From Dermacentor variabilis (lineage: Eukaryota > Arthropoda > Arachnida > Ixodida > Ixodidae), in NCBI RefSeq assembly GCF_050947875.1, contig NC_134570.1:100916122-100980121 (forward strand): a DNA stretch of 64,000 nucleotides. The letters are read 5' to 3'. Below are positions 21,654 through 33,259 of the stretch, one piece after another. Each line of letters begins with the position of its first letter. The first letter of the stretch is position 1. The notes beneath the pieces were generated by a model that saw only the letters and a list, made by a program, of their open reading frames with translations, had not been told where the DNA came from and made no database searches. The position numbers and the translations under genes were made by a program.

Positions 21654-22260
21654 GTGATTTCATTCCAATCTGCTGACGTCAAATTTGCGTAATCGTCGAC
21701 GCAAGTATCGGGCAGTGACCCGTAGGGTTATCTGAACAGACCAAGCAAACGCTCTCCTCATTTACAGGCGGTAACTTTTGTTTGCTTTAAAAACAAATAA
21801 CATTGCCTAGACTGAGCGGCTTGTCTTATCTAATTGGCTGACAAGATGTAAGGAGCACGCTCAAGTGGAGAGGGATTCGATGGCGCCGAGCTAGTGCACT
21901 GAAAATCGATAACCGAACGAAAAGGGTGGTGCCAGCGTCTGTGATTGTTCCGCTCTCCCTTACTTAGCTTGCGGGGGCTAGTCGAAAATGGCGGCGGCAT
22001 GCAACGGAAAGTTATGGATGGCGTTAAAACGAATCCTCAGCAAAGAAGTGTTGCCAGAACGAGGTCATAAACGCGCATGAACTACTCGAAAATGTTACAC
22101 GGCCACGCAAAAAGCTTTATTTTGCGCAAATAAACCCACGCTCCCCGGCAGGTGCGAGCAGCCAGTGCATGAGCGATCGCGGCTGCCGTCTTTTATTCCT
22201 TTGGGAACGGGCCAGCCTGCTATTGAGAAGAAAATTCTGTTTTTTTGGCATATTAATGCA
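21654..22260. other. No gene recognised
   Basis: No coding motif or repeat structure seen. Moderately GC-rich around 21940-22030. Confidence 0.35.
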
Positions 22261-22585
22261 TCTTTAACGCGGTGAGTTCTCGTGCTTTTGTCTCGCCACG
22301 TGACAGGAGGGGGAAGTGGGCGTAGCCCGAGACCTTTTGACCAATAGCTGAGGGCCAATGGCGAAAAGGCGTTGAATAAAAAATAACTATTATCTTCGGT
22401 TATGTCCAATCATGCATAATCAATGTGAGCACGTCATATCAGATGGGGAGCTATTACGACGCTTTCAGATGGCGAGTTTTCATGACGTCGCGTGACAGAC
22501 AGGCGAAGTGAGGTGGTCCAAAAAAGCTTTTGACCAATCGCGGAGGGTTGATGTTGCAGAACTGAAATAGAAAACTTTGGAATAG
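22261..22585. repeat. Two diverged direct repeats, spacing about 190 bp
   Basis: Segments 22261-22391 and 22459-22585 align in the same orientation. Both contain a CACGTGACAG or CGCGTGACAG block, then GAAGTG, then CTTTTGACCAAT followed by a GAGGG block, then a near-match to TTGAATAAAA. It is an imperfect tandem of unknown origin, with no coding signal. Confidence 0.5.
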
Positions 22586-23128
22586 CTTGACGTTATAGCG
22601 CCCTAGGCTTCGTCGAGATGGCGGCGTGTAGTTGCTACGTCGTCGAGATAGATCCTGAAGCGCCGTCATATTCGGCGGAGGCTTTTGGGGATTTCGATGT
22701 GCCGCAAACTCACCTGCATCGGTTTTTTATTTTATTTTTTCGGGCAAGGGCTAAAGAAGCGGCCATGGTATGAGCCAGGTTGCGGGCAACCTATGGCGAC
22801 AGGTAGCGGCCTGTTGATGGTGAACGGCAGCGTCATCGGGGCTGTACTGAGTGGTTGCGAAGCAGTCGGTGATACCACGAGGCCGTTTATCTTGTTACGG
22901 GCGTGATGCTTTCAAGCCAAAACCTCGCTGCTCCAAGCCGCGGTATGGGCATCGGCAACTGACGTGGTCGGCTGCTCCGCCCTGATAGCAGAGTATTTCG
23001 TGTTTCAAGATATTATGTTACCCTCTCATTTAAAGCTTTCTCCAAATATTTTAGAGAGGAGTGGTAGCACAGATATCGGTCTTTAGTTGCTTATGTTGTC
23101 TCAGTCACCTTCTTTGTATGCTTTGTAT
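22586..23128. other. No gene recognised
   Basis: A short open frame at 22685-22906 (73 codons) has no recognisable domain. Nothing else seen. Confidence 0.35.
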
Positions 23129-23393
23129 GTAACCGATGTTTATATTAAAAAAATAAATTATGGGGTTTTACGTGCCAAAACCACTTTCTGATTATGAGGC
23201 ACGCCGTAGTGGGGGACTCCGGAAATTTGGACCACCTGTGGTTCTTTAACGTACACCTAAATCTGAGTACACGGGTGTTTTCGCCCCCATCGAAATGCTG
23301 CCGCCGTGGCCGGGATTCGATCCCGCGACCTTGTGCTCAGCAGCCCAACACCATAGCCACTGAGCAACCACGGCGAGTAACCGATTTTTATAT
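23129..23393 (-). mobile_element. tRNA-derived SINE, minus orientation, with 17-bp target-site duplication
   Basis: Same family as 21405-21644 in opposite orientation. The tRNA-like head lies at about 23376-23310 (B box within CGGGATTCGATCCCGCG) and the 3' A-rich end around 23146-23160. GTAACCGATGTTTATAT (23129-23145) and GTAACCGATTTTTATAT (23377-23393) form a 17-bp target-site duplication with one mismatch. That places the insertion recently enough for its flanks to remain readable. Confidence 0.85.
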
Positions 23394-23517
23394 CGTCAGG
23401 GAACTCTCCATATTCAATGTAAGACACATAATTGCAGATAATGGGAAATTTACAATTTTTTCCCGTGTTCTTTATTGGCAGATACTAAATGCAATCTTAT
23501 GATGCTGCAACGTCATT

Positions 23518-23778
23518 TTATAAAGCTTTCATAGCTACCTCGCCCTCACGTGAGGAGTTTAGCCGAAGCATGATAGGCCCAGAATGTTTGCTCCGATATA
23601 CGTGTTCATTTTCCGTGTGACCAGTTTGAGCGTATGCACCAACACAGGTCAAATGAAGATCTATATAAATTGCAAGCTCTTTTCCAATGATGCGCGTGCC
23701 GTTCATAAATGATTCCTCAATGCTGTATCGCGGTGCCTTTCTATTCATTCTATTGTCAACGCAGTCGTAGTGCTCCAT
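23518..23778 (-). pseudogene. Possible LINE endonuclease scrap
   Basis: An 86-codon open frame whose segment RIIGKELAIYIDLHLTCVG followed by AYAQTGHTENEHVY resembles the VxAYAPT strand of LINE AP-type endonucleases. There is no catalytic GDFN or SDH motif in this piece, so the call is weak. A chance open frame is the alternative. Confidence 0.3.
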
Positions 23779-24149
23779 GTAATTGCTTTTTTTTTCATCA
23801 GCTTATCTTCCTAGCGCGTAGTCCTTGCTTCTTTTATATCCGAGTTGAGCTTATTCCTGATCTTTTTGCACTCTGCCAGTATGGCGCAGTTTTTGCCAAA
23901 GCATCTTATTTATTATTTCTTACCTGTATTCGTTCATGAAAATAACACGGTATCGATGGTTCTCGAATGTTTTCAAGGCATACCGTCATTTCCCTGAGTG
24001 GAAAGGCTGCATGGTATTATGATATATATTTACTTAAAATTGGCGAATGCTGCTGTGGGCATTAATGGGGAAATGTGTCTAAATTCTCTTCCTAGAATTG
24101 GGTACAAAATATTTGTAAGCATTCATTGTTGACCCGATGTTACAAGCGC
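23779..24149. other. No gene recognised
   Basis: No motif or repeat structure seen. Confidence 0.35.
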
Positions 24150-24330
24150 TTTTCTGTGTCCCATTTATCACACTTTAGTCCGGGAGGCCCCCGAGTAAAT
24201 ATGGGCAGGTGATCACTAAGGCCGAGTAATATGGCTCCTGTCGCTATAATGTCAATAATCTATTTGTTATGCACGCATCAATCGATATAGCAAAGTCACA
24301 AGTTGTTCGAATTAGCAAAGTTATTGTACT
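24150..24330 (-). pseudogene. CR1/L2-like LINE endonuclease C-terminus (SDHLPIF motif)
   Basis: The minus-strand translation gives CDFAISIDACITNRL (about 24300-24256) and, after a frameshift, IDIIATGAILLGLSDHLPIF (about 24250-24190). This is the IDH...ITN...SDHLPIF ending of CR1/L2-type endonucleases. The sequence is frameshifted and too short to say which family. No adjoining RT was found, so it is an isolated fragment. Confidence 0.5.
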
Positions 24331-24489
24331 GTAGCAGCCACAGGCATGTATGATGTCCTAAATATTAATCGTGCTCACTTCTTCCGATATTGTATACTAT
24401 TTATGCACCATAAGATACTAAATGATTCATATGTTGAATCAAGAAAGTGCAGCGAGTTATGTAGATTTTTTGTGAACTCTGACAGTTTA

Positions 24490-24640
24490 CCAGTAGGTGG
24501 CCTGCAAACACCGTCGTGAAATATTGGAAGGTAAAGATCCCCTGGTGGTCAAAATTATTGCGCTGTCCTCATCTACGGTGTCCCCCACAATCAAATCGTG
24601 GTTTTAGCACCTAAAACCCCCGAATTCATTCAAATTGTTG
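24490..24640 (+). mobile_element. Decayed copy of the 21405-21644 SINE family
   Basis: Blocks CCCCTGGTGGTCAAAATT, CTACGGTG and AATCAAATCGTGGTTTTAGC appear in the order of the SINE body. The tRNA head is not recognisable. Heavily mutated, so this is an old copy. Confidence 0.5.
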
Positions 24641-25478
24641 AAACCTCATTTCGACCAATTATCATTGATATATAAAGCAATTCCTCCACCTCTTTATTAG
24701 ACTGACTTCCACCTATTAAAACGAGTGACCTCCACGCACTGCGAAAGTGTCAGTCTGCAGGAAAAACTAAGAAAAAAATTGAAGGTTTAAGCCTTCTTTA
24801 GTATGATCAGAGGTACACGAGAACGCAAGAAGGAATTATGAGCGCGCATCATTTCGTCGCCATTCCTCTTGAAATTTGATAAAGATCACGGCTCTGATTT
24901 TTTCTTTTTAATTTAGCCCCACTATATCTGTGGGCGAGTCGAACTGTAGCCCTAAACGTAACCACAAGTTAGCAATGCAAAAGCGACTACTTCCACACAA
25001 TGACGAAATGTAACAAAGAAACAGCGAATATTGGTAATTAACGATGGTTTGCCATATAAATTTTTCTCATTCTAACTGCTTGGCATTGTTGCCTCAGTGC
25101 TTTGAAAGACGGACAGAAGCTTGCAAACTAAACGCTTCAGTAAAAAGCGCTTCGTAAACACGGCGCACTTCAGCGGGTCGCGATTTTGTGAATGTCGCCG
25201 CGCGCCGAGCGGTCCTGGAAGAGAGCACGCGCACGTACCGCTTGCATGCGAAATGGGAAAGGAGGGCGTCCGCGAGAACCCTCCTCCTCTCGGCTGTGTA
25301 CCCTCTGCCTCTATATTTCGACCTCACCGGCGACGTCATTAAGATATTGTTTTGCTCGTGATATATTTCCAGTTCGACAACCGGCAGCCGCCAGTGGTGG
25401 AAGTGGCGCGGCCGCCGCGTATCGGCACGCGGTCGAGCGTCCCAAGACAGGCACAGGGAGTTTACGCAACCTGCTAGG
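24641..25478. other. No gene recognised
   Basis: AT-rich until about 25090, then a GC-rich stretch to 25470 with overlapping short open frames but no domain motif. The GC-rich part might be a promoter-like region, but nothing in the sequence decides it. Confidence 0.3.
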
Positions 25479-25615
25479 GCCTCAAGTCACCTCAACGCTG
25501 CCACGCGAGAAGTGCTTAGGAATGTATCAGCAAAGACGTCGCTGCTTTTCTGAGGTCTTTTTAATGGGACAAGGCGCATGGAGAACACACACGGCCAGAA
25601 AGCGTCGATACTTTT
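25479..25615 (+). repeat. Dispersed repeat family A, copy 1 (3' part)
   Basis: Matches the late part of copies at 32102-32497, 52750-53335 and 57547-58140. The shared core is CTCAACGCTGCCACGCGAGAAGTGCTTA followed by GAATG, then GAGAAC...ACACGGCCAGAAAGCG. No ORF is conserved between the copies. Confidence 0.65.
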
Positions 25616-26257
25616 CAAAACAATAAGGCAAAGTTTTGAACCCTCTTAACTTGAGAACAAAAGTCAAGTAACGTCGCAAGGTGGACAGATTGTTCGAGGT
25701 TGTACACAGCAATGTTATTTTGGGTAGATAACTTTTGCAGAACGTCAGGACTCCGCGATTTTTCACGGCAATCAGAATCTCGTCTAGTTTTGCCAGCATT
25801 TGACTCATTACCCAGTAAATTCGGCAAAGTATGGCATAAGGTACTGCTGCGGGTTAAGCTGCTTTAACAATTGGGCATTTAACAATTGTCTTTGGTAGTA
25901 AGATACAATGATGAAAACGTTTATTCATATTTACAGTAATTTATTCAATGACCAGCATTTCCAAAATGAGTTCTGCTGAAGCCAGCAACGTAAGCTTACC
26001 AGTACCGATATTTTTAGACCAAAATTTATGTCTTACAACAATGTATTCGACCATCACTATTCGGCAAATCAGTTCAGCCATAGAGAAAGAAAAAATTACC
26101 GACGATTACGTTACTTCCTAATGCGAAATTTGAGCGCAGCAAATAAGCTGTTTCACCTTTTCGATAGATTGAGGCAAAGAAATCGAGCAACACACGTATG
26201 CGCTATCACAGAATTTTTTTTTTATTTTTCACACGTATTCCTTTAACAAAGACTCCA
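25616..26257. other. No gene recognised
   Basis: No motif or repeat structure seen. Confidence 0.35.
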
Positions 26258-26470
26258 CTAACAGTTCTTGACAGTCATGAAGGAAGCTTTGTGGTCGGAG
26301 AAATAGACTGATATATGTTCGACTTGGTACACCAATGCTTGATTCTCAAAGACGAGATCTATACAAGTGCCTCGCGAGGTTGTCACAGCCGTGGGACGCG
26401 TTACGAGCGAGAGGAACGGGATGTTCTCCCGCATAAGTGTTAGGAAATTGCTGTTTGTCTTTATGTCAAG
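26258..26470 (-). pseudogene. Endonuclease-like fragment (TCIDLVF ... YFSDHKA)
   Basis: The C-terminal part of a 162-codon minus-strand frame reads TPTAVTTSRG-like residues, then TCIDLVF, then VYFSDHKASF before the stop at 26258. The pattern ID(L/H)VF followed by SDHKA is the end of an AP-type endonuclease as in LINEs. Tick Helentron-type proteins can also end this way, so the parent element is unresolved. The upstream part of the frame (past about 26470) runs into an unrelated 88-bp-spaced repeat, so the frame is a chance fusion. Confidence 0.4.
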
Positions 26471-26597
26471 CCGCCACCGATCTGGCTCTCTGATTGCCAC
26501 CGCACAGGGCGAACGGCAGCGGCAATTTCGGCTCGGGCGGTGCACATATACAGATCCGCCGCCACCGATCTGGCTCTCTGATTGCCACCGCACAGGG
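26471..26597. repeat. 39-bp direct repeat, period 88 bp
   Basis: The segments 26471-26509 and 26559-26597 are identical over 39 bp, starting CCGCCACCGATCTGGC. The 49 bp between them appear once. Perfect identity suggests a recent local duplication or an assembly effect. Confidence 0.85.
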
Positions 26598-27911
26598 GTT
26601 GCATTGGAGGAGGAGCGAAGAAAGGAATTAAGTTCGAGCCGGCGCTTTGACAACCGGAGACTCGCAGGAAGAGGGGGGAGGGGGGCGGCGTGTACACCCA
26701 GCGGCAAACGATGGGGGCAGAAGCGCGCGCAGCAAGCGGACAACACGATAAAGGGAGGAGGGAAGAGATAGCAGCGACTGACTGATGCCGCTGACGCCGA
26801 TAGTGAGTCAACCCCAGCTGCGGAGTTGGTTTCAGGGACAACGCCGCCGATGCCGACACAAACAATATGATACCCTCGCTTCCGCAGCGCTAAGAACCAG
26901 GTCTAGCCGTGGGAAGGTGGTCACGTATTCGTCGACGTGCCGGGGCCTACGTGAAATAACCGGCGCGTCGGCAACTGAAGAGCACCCTATCCGCCACACA
27001 AGAACAGGGGGGGGGGGACCCTTTCCTCCTCTGTCTGCATGGCGGCGACGGTGTTCTATGCAGTCACGTTATCTGGACTCTCTAGCGGCGTCAGCGGCAT
27101 CCAGCGGTATCAGTCGGTCGCTGCTAGCGCTGGGGGGATGAAAGGGGGCGGAGCTGGTTACGAGGCCGACGACAACGCCGACGACGACGCGAAACCCAGG
27201 AACGGACGCCAAAGAGCTGCGCTCTAAAAAAGTTACGAGTGGACCCTCCCATACACCCCAGCGGCCCAATCGACCCTAGCGCGCCTGGCGGTTGGTGAGA
27301 GCAACTGGCCTGCACTTCCTCTTTCGGTTTCGCTGGCGCGAAATTTGGACTGCCCCGCGTAACCTACTTAGGCTGTAGCGAAAGCTTGTCATTTCAGACC
27401 ACTTTTCGTCACCCAAATAGCAACGATTTTATTTGTCGTTTTGGTTTAGCTATTCCCTATTTTGTCGAGTTCAATATTTGGTGTGAATTGAGGTCGTGCC
27501 ACAATTTTTATTTCGATTAAATTATAACAGATGCAGATACAGGTAATCATAATTCACTGCGGCTTTATCCTTCGCGCTTGTCTTCTGTGTTTTGCTACAA
27601 GCGGTCATATGTATCAAAGAGACAGTTTCCGCAATGTTATTATTGCAAGGCAAGATAGGCTTCTTCTCGGCTCTGCCGTTGTTAAAGCACCACGACACAC
27701 AGCAGTAGCTGCCGTAGCTTGGACCGCCGGACGGCATGGCATCAGCACGGTCTGAAAATGTCAATAAGTTCACGCTTCGTTAATTACCAAAAACATATGT
27801 GCACGTCACAATTGTACCAGGAAACCGCTTTGAATGAATAGCGCACCGATGCACAATAGAAAACCACCGACACATTCTGACCTCTTACCCATAAAACTCG
27901 GACCCCGTGCC
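26598..27911. other. GC-rich stretch then AT-rich sequence, no gene recognised
   Basis: 26600-27310 is GC- and CpG-rich, with an 11-G run at 27007-27017 and a GACGACAACGCCGACGACGACG stretch near 27168-27189. Open frames on both strands here are long for their size because of base composition, not because of any visible domain. The rest is AT-rich without features. Confidence 0.35.
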
Positions 27912-27987
27912 GAGGTGTTCAAAAGTTCCCAGGCCGCCATCCTATGTAATCCCACGGCATCGCGGCCTGTGAGCTTTTGGACACCCC
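27912..27987. repeat. Imperfect 26-bp hairpin
   Basis: The arms 27912-27937 and 27962-27987 pair at 22 of 26 positions, with a 24-nt loop. The arms carry GGTGTTCAAAAG and its partner CTTTTGGACACC. The shape is compatible with either a MITE end pair or a small-RNA hairpin. Nothing else supports either reading. Confidence 0.6.
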
Positions 27988-28576
27988 TGTACGTACTCAG
28001 TATAAGGAGTACATTGGTAGGAAAAATAGCAGTTCACTTAAGCGTGGTAAAGATAAATTCGAAACGTCCAAATACGACGTCTTTGTTCAAATTCGCGCCA
28101 CGCCACGCCTATGCGACAATACGTTGTGCAATGTATTCTGCAACGAAAAAATGGTAAGGAACCGAAAGTTACTAGAATGCGCAGTACTTCCCAACACGAC
28201 CGCCGCAATAAGTACATGCAGTAGTCATTGGAGACTTTTCCCCACCGTTACTGTTCTGTATAAACAAACCGCACGGACGTATACACCACAGTCCGTCCGT
28301 GCGCCGTAGATACACACCTCGCTGCAGCACAAAACGCAATAAGCTACGCTCGCTGTTTATGTCACATGGCAATGTTTGCAAGCTATATTAATAAAATATT
28401 CAGGAGCCCTTACTCTATAGACCAGAACACGATAGCCTCGCACCCAGACTAACCGAACGCATACTCTCGCACCCGGGTTTCCCGGTCGTCCGGCGCCATT
28501 TTGTACTGGGCGGCCAAAGTGTGTTCGCCGGCGACCGGTACACCTGGCAAGCGTCAGCTCTAGAACTCCAAAGTGC

Positions 28577-28840
28577 GTAAATGTGCCCGTTCACGCGGAT
28601 CCAAAGTACAAGAAGTCATCTGGGCATCATTGCGTCGTGTTTTGATGCCAAAACAAGCAGCGCAAAAGGAGCAGGTTGCTTAGCGCTGTTTGCGAAGAGC
28701 AGAACACACGTAGGGAATCGTGCCGGTGCGGTGTTTTCATCCTGCACCGATTTCCATCCGCAACGAAGAATGCCAAGCTGCGCCACCGGTGGATAGCTGC
28801 AGTGAATAGGAAGAACTACAAACCCAGTGAAAATGCACGA
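28577..28840 (+). pseudogene. THAP zinc-finger domain exon (fossil)
   Basis: In one frame: CVVF-stop-CQNKQRKR (28631-28669), then GVFILHRFPSATKNAKLRH, RWIAAVNRKNYKPSENAR ending at 28840, followed directly by GTGAGT at 28841, a good splice donor. This is the THAP pattern: the first two Cys of a C2CH site (spaced C-x4-C), the HRFP turn, the conserved Trp, and KPS just before the VCSxHF segment, which in many THAP genes begins the next exon. The TGA at 28643-28645 sits where relatives have Gly. I could not find a downstream exon starting with CSxHF in the next 3 kb. It may be a decayed THAP gene or the 5' end of a P-element/THAP9-like transposon. Confidence 0.6.
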
Positions 28841-31800
28841 GTGAGTATCCGATCTGTGTATATTTTGGTGCCGCATTCAACTTTGCGCCCTCGTAATATG
28901 TGTAACACGTAGGTTTGCTCCAAGCACTTTCTGAACAACAAACTTACAGAGAAGAATTCCGTGCCGGTGCTTCGCCTTGGCTATAACAAAAAGGCAAGCC
29001 TTTTCGTGTTTTCAGTCATGCAGAGCTCCCGACGGTTAAGCGGAACAGTTGAGTTTGCGGTTAGCGATACTTGCAGCTGTTGCACGGCGTGACCATTAAG
29101 CGTGAACGACAAGTTGTAGGCAAAAGAAGGTTGCCCTGCTGGTGAACGTTATTGCTATCAAAATAAACCGAAGTCTGCTCGTCACGTAGCATGCGTCCAC
29201 AAAAACGTAAACTGCTCGTCGCCGAAGGTGTTCTTGCAGCGCGCCTGTCTTTACGAGCTGGTGTTGCAGGTGTCATTCGTAACGAGTTCATTTGAGCCTC
29301 CTGAGCTCTAAACTGCGTGCGGGATGTTATGCGGGGAAAAGTGCAAGATTTTCTCGTTCTTATAGCGAGGAAAGTAAGGTGGTTAATTGTTGTGTTTTGC
29401 AACAAAATTTTGCTCGTTCTCGCCTGTTCTTTTTTTCTGTTTTCTGTTCTAAGGGAGCGCCAACAATCCGATATGGCCTTGCACAAGCGAAACAGGTCTG
29501 ATGCCAGGTAGCTGCAGTTGGTGGGGCTAATTTCTTGGAATGCAGGTGCGGTTGTTGTCTTGTACCAAAGGGGTCCCTGATGATGCAGCCTTAAGTAGGG
29601 ATGGTAATTTTATGTGCCCTGTCATGGTTTGTGCAACAATTGTACAACACCTGCACCTGTCATGCTCACCCTGTTATACGGGCTTTGACTGCACACGTAG
29701 TTCCACATTATAAGTACTGTAGTTCCTCATTTTCCAATGAGTGCAGGTTTAGGATCATATGCTGCTTGTTGGAGTACTGTAGGCTTGTGTACTAGATGTT
29801 GTACGATAAATTGCACGAAACAATTGGCCTGGTGTACTTTCTACTTCATTTTGAGAGGACTTTATATCTTCGCAACAGTGATGGCATGGGAAAGAACTAC
29901 AGCCCTTCTTACTATAACATATATTTTATTTTCAATGTGCAGGTGGTGAAGGGCAGGCGTCTGCTAATCAGGCAGGCTATAAGCCCAGTCAAACGTCCTC
30001 GCCAGTTGGTTGCCAAACGCGGCCAAGCCAGTAGTGACCATGACAAACAAGACCAAACTGAAAGTGCAGAGGACAATGTTCTGCGTGCTTTAATAATATA
30101 TGGCACCAACACAGTGCTCTATATTGCTTCACAGGTTACGTGCCGAAAATGCGGAGATATTACAGCTCACACGTGTTCTAGCATATAGCGCGCGGTTTGT
30201 ACAAACGTAATAACGTACTTGCCCGATGTATTCGCTTCTGCAGTCTGCACAGCACTCAATGTGGCCATTGCGGACTTGTATGAGGTCTTGAAGTTTGATT
30301 GGATCGAGACAGCGAAAATGACAGGTTAGACAAAACGCGAAACACGCCTTCCGCCCAGCTGATGTTTCTCTTTTGCGCCGGGTCGCATCTCCCGGCGTGG
30401 CAGCCCAGACCTGCTACTTCGTGGCGCTTGGGATAGATGGCGGGTCCAGCGCTCATCAATATGGGGGCGCGCTTTGAATTCACGGTGTTCTGGTGTATAG
30501 GGGAAACGAGCATGCAAAGCTTGGCTACAGCGTGTCTAGCGTCCTGCTTTTCTTTATTTAAGTCGCGCCCGTCCCCGGAACGCCGTTCTCGGTCTGAATC
30601 GTCGTGGCGTCTTTTATGTTCTTTCCAGCATTCGTCAGCCTCTAGAACGGGCCAATGAAAGGACCGTCAACCGTCACGCGATCATGTAAACGCGGGTTAG
30701 GGAATTCAATTTTGTCGATACCGTAATTTTCCTGAAATGTGCAATACCTGATATGGACATTAAGCGTTGTCCAGCAGATCGTTTTTAGTCCGCCAACATG
30801 AACTATTTCAATGGAGTGGCGATACCGTGGTTATCGCAAACAGCGCTGGGCAAGAACGGTTTACCCTCGCAAACCGCGACGCAGCGTCTCGATAGCGTCT
30901 GACAAGCTGCGAGTCGCAGTGCAGTGCGCAGCCGTGAACCGGTGCAAGTTAATGGCAGCTTCGCGTTGTTTGATGATTTTCACGGAACGCAACGAACAAA
31001 GATTATTCCGTTCTCGGCGGGGGTAGCAAGAAAGCCCATGGTACAGCCCTCTCGCTACGCGTATCTTGAGGGGGCATGCTTTTCGCATTGTTCGCGTCTA
31101 GCCGCCTCATATAGAGCTGCAAACTGTTTTTTTTTAGTAAACCTTATCGTCCTCACAAGTAAGTTAGTTCAAGCTTCGCTTGAAAATGTGACTCACCTGT
31201 CTCACACGCAAACACCGCCGCAGCCGACGTTCACGATACCTTCCCGAGGGCACGCCGCTGGTACACGAATCGTTGATTTCTTCTCGATATACGAATGGTG
31301 ATTGGTGTTGATGGCAGTACGAATGAAGAACAAAAAGCACGGGAGGTGTCTTCGATAAATTCTGTTTTTATGTATAAGAAACACGCCAAATTTGGGCGTA
31401 TAATTATTATTTTGTAAAACGATTGAGCAGAATTCTTTACCACATTTTCTTTTTTTTTTTGCGCCTGCGTCCTCTGGCGTTTGGAGAGAGTACTAGTTCG
31501 TTACGTAGCCGTGACGTAGTTCCTGAGGCCAGATTTCTCGGAGTGTCCGCTCTTAGTCCTTGTCTTCCTCTATGGTTCAGCTGAAGCCCCCAAGGGGCGC
31601 TTGCCCTTTTATGCTTCTCGAGAACAACTTCGAGGAATTCACTCGTTTCTCCATGTTCATTTATATTTCCTACATAAAAACCTCACCAGCGTACAACAGT
31701 AGGCATAGGCGTCCTTCAGATTACATCAGAAACGGCGCCTCTTGAAAATTGCCACTGTCAATCCGAGGAAAGACTTCTGCACATGACACCGTTCTCTTAG

Positions 31801-32101
31801 TCGAGAAAAAGCGGCTGTGTTACTATAACTGCACATGAATTCATCCTCTCTGTTTTTTTTTTATCTTTCATATGCCCTACTCCATACAATAGTCTCCACT
31901 CTGTGCTTTCGCGAAACAAAGCCCACATCCTGCAATAACATGTTGGAAAGACAAACCGGGCTTTTCCGCAATTATTTGACCCTCAAAAACCTTTTTGATG
32001 ACTGCATTGACAAGCTCAACAACTGATTTAAGACGTTGCTGGTAATAATTCTTGAGAAGCCGCTAAGGGGTGTGGTTATATCGTCAAAGGAGTAAAACGA
32101 G
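28841..32101. other. No gene recognised
   Basis: About 3.2 kb in which I can support no gene. A TGCAG acceptor-like site at 29937-29941 precedes an open stretch to 30187 (with VTCRKCGDITAHTC near its end), which might be an exon, but no family is recognisable. The GC-rich patch at 30330-30620 has no clear content. Confidence 0.3.
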
Positions 32102-32497
32102 AAGTTGTTTGCCCATAATATTTGCACGTCAAACGATGTTCTCCCTCTCGCTTTCTGGAGAATTGATTATGACACTGCCGCTTCTCACGAATGCAGAGAA
32201 ATGTTTGCCACCAAAATGGTGCAACGTTTTCGCGACATTCTTCTGAACACATGCGACAAAGTCCATACGTCTGCTTGTGACATCGGAGCCAAGACATGAG
32301 CCCACAAAATCCGGTTTCGCGAGCTTCCGTGTGAGTCTAGGCCCGCAGATGACAATAAGTCAACTCAACGCTGCGACGCGATAAGTGCTTACGAATGACT
32401 CACCATGAACACTGTGGGCTAGTAGCGACGTTATTTCGTGTCATTACAGCGACGGGACCAACCGAGAACTAACACGGCCAGAAAGCGCTCAGATATC
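32102..32497 (+). repeat. Dispersed repeat family A, copy 2
   Basis: Aligns with 52920-53335 and 57720-58140 at several blocks: GACAAAGTCCATACGTCTGC, TCCGGTTTCGCGAGCT, CAACTCAACGCTGCGACGCG, AAGTGCTTACGAATGACTCA and ACACGGCCAGAAAGCGCTCAG. Same orientation as the other copies. It lacks the first part present in copies 3 and 4. Confidence 0.75.
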
Positions 32498-33259
32498 CCA
32501 ATAGGGCGAGATAAATATTTGGATCCACGTATGGTGCAAAGAAAATCCTAGGATTGTCATATTATCAGTGCATAAAACAGCGGTTTCCTAGAGAAAGGGA
32601 TTGGCACACCAATGAACTTCTTCGGACACTTTCAAAATAATTGTCTCGAAACTGGTGCTGTCCACAGGACTCTTTCCAAGTAAATACGCCTTGCTAGCTC
32701 AGCCGCTGTGACTCGTACATTGAAATATGTGTCTCAAAGTAACTAATGAAATAGTTTGTTAGCGTAAGTACGGTAATTATTTAACTATGCAATTGAACGT
32801 TTTATTTCTCGTAAAAGTAAGGGCCGCCCCATCAACTAATTTAGATAAAGAGTTATAACTATGCTATCTGCCATAGATAATCTGTAGAAAATTTCGGCCA
32901 GATAAAAAAAGCACTCTCTATACATTCGAAGATACCCACTCCCCCCCCCGCCCCTTCTGTCCTTCCTACTGTGCCGGGTCTTTTGTAGTCCACAGTGCAC
33001 AACACCACCGCAGCATGTGCAGCCGATAGCGCGTCACATAACGACGGCCACTGCAGCCCAAACGACACGATGGCTCCTCTCGCGCTTGTGTAAATGCTAC
33101 GGCAATGATATGTGATTACGGCAACGTTTTTATGGATACGTAAATGTTTTAAATCAGGAAAAAAGATGGTTGCGCGTACATCACGCAACATGAAAAACAC
33201 AATTAAGGGTATTTCCTTAAAAAAGATAAGCTCTCAATAACACTGCTATAATTGTTACG
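32498..33259. other. No gene recognised
   Basis: A C-rich run lies at 32940-32955. The minus-strand open frame 32859-33200 has no recognisable domain. Confidence 0.35.

Noticed and set aside
26258..26865. Long overlapping open frames on both strands at 26258-26865
   Set aside because: GC-rich composition makes stops rare here. Apart from the endonuclease-like tail there is no domain, and the frames run through a duplicated 39-bp segment.
29937..30187. Possible exon of the THAP gene
   Set aside because: Acceptor-like site and open frame present, but no CSxHF start and no recognisable family. Two frames are equally plausible.
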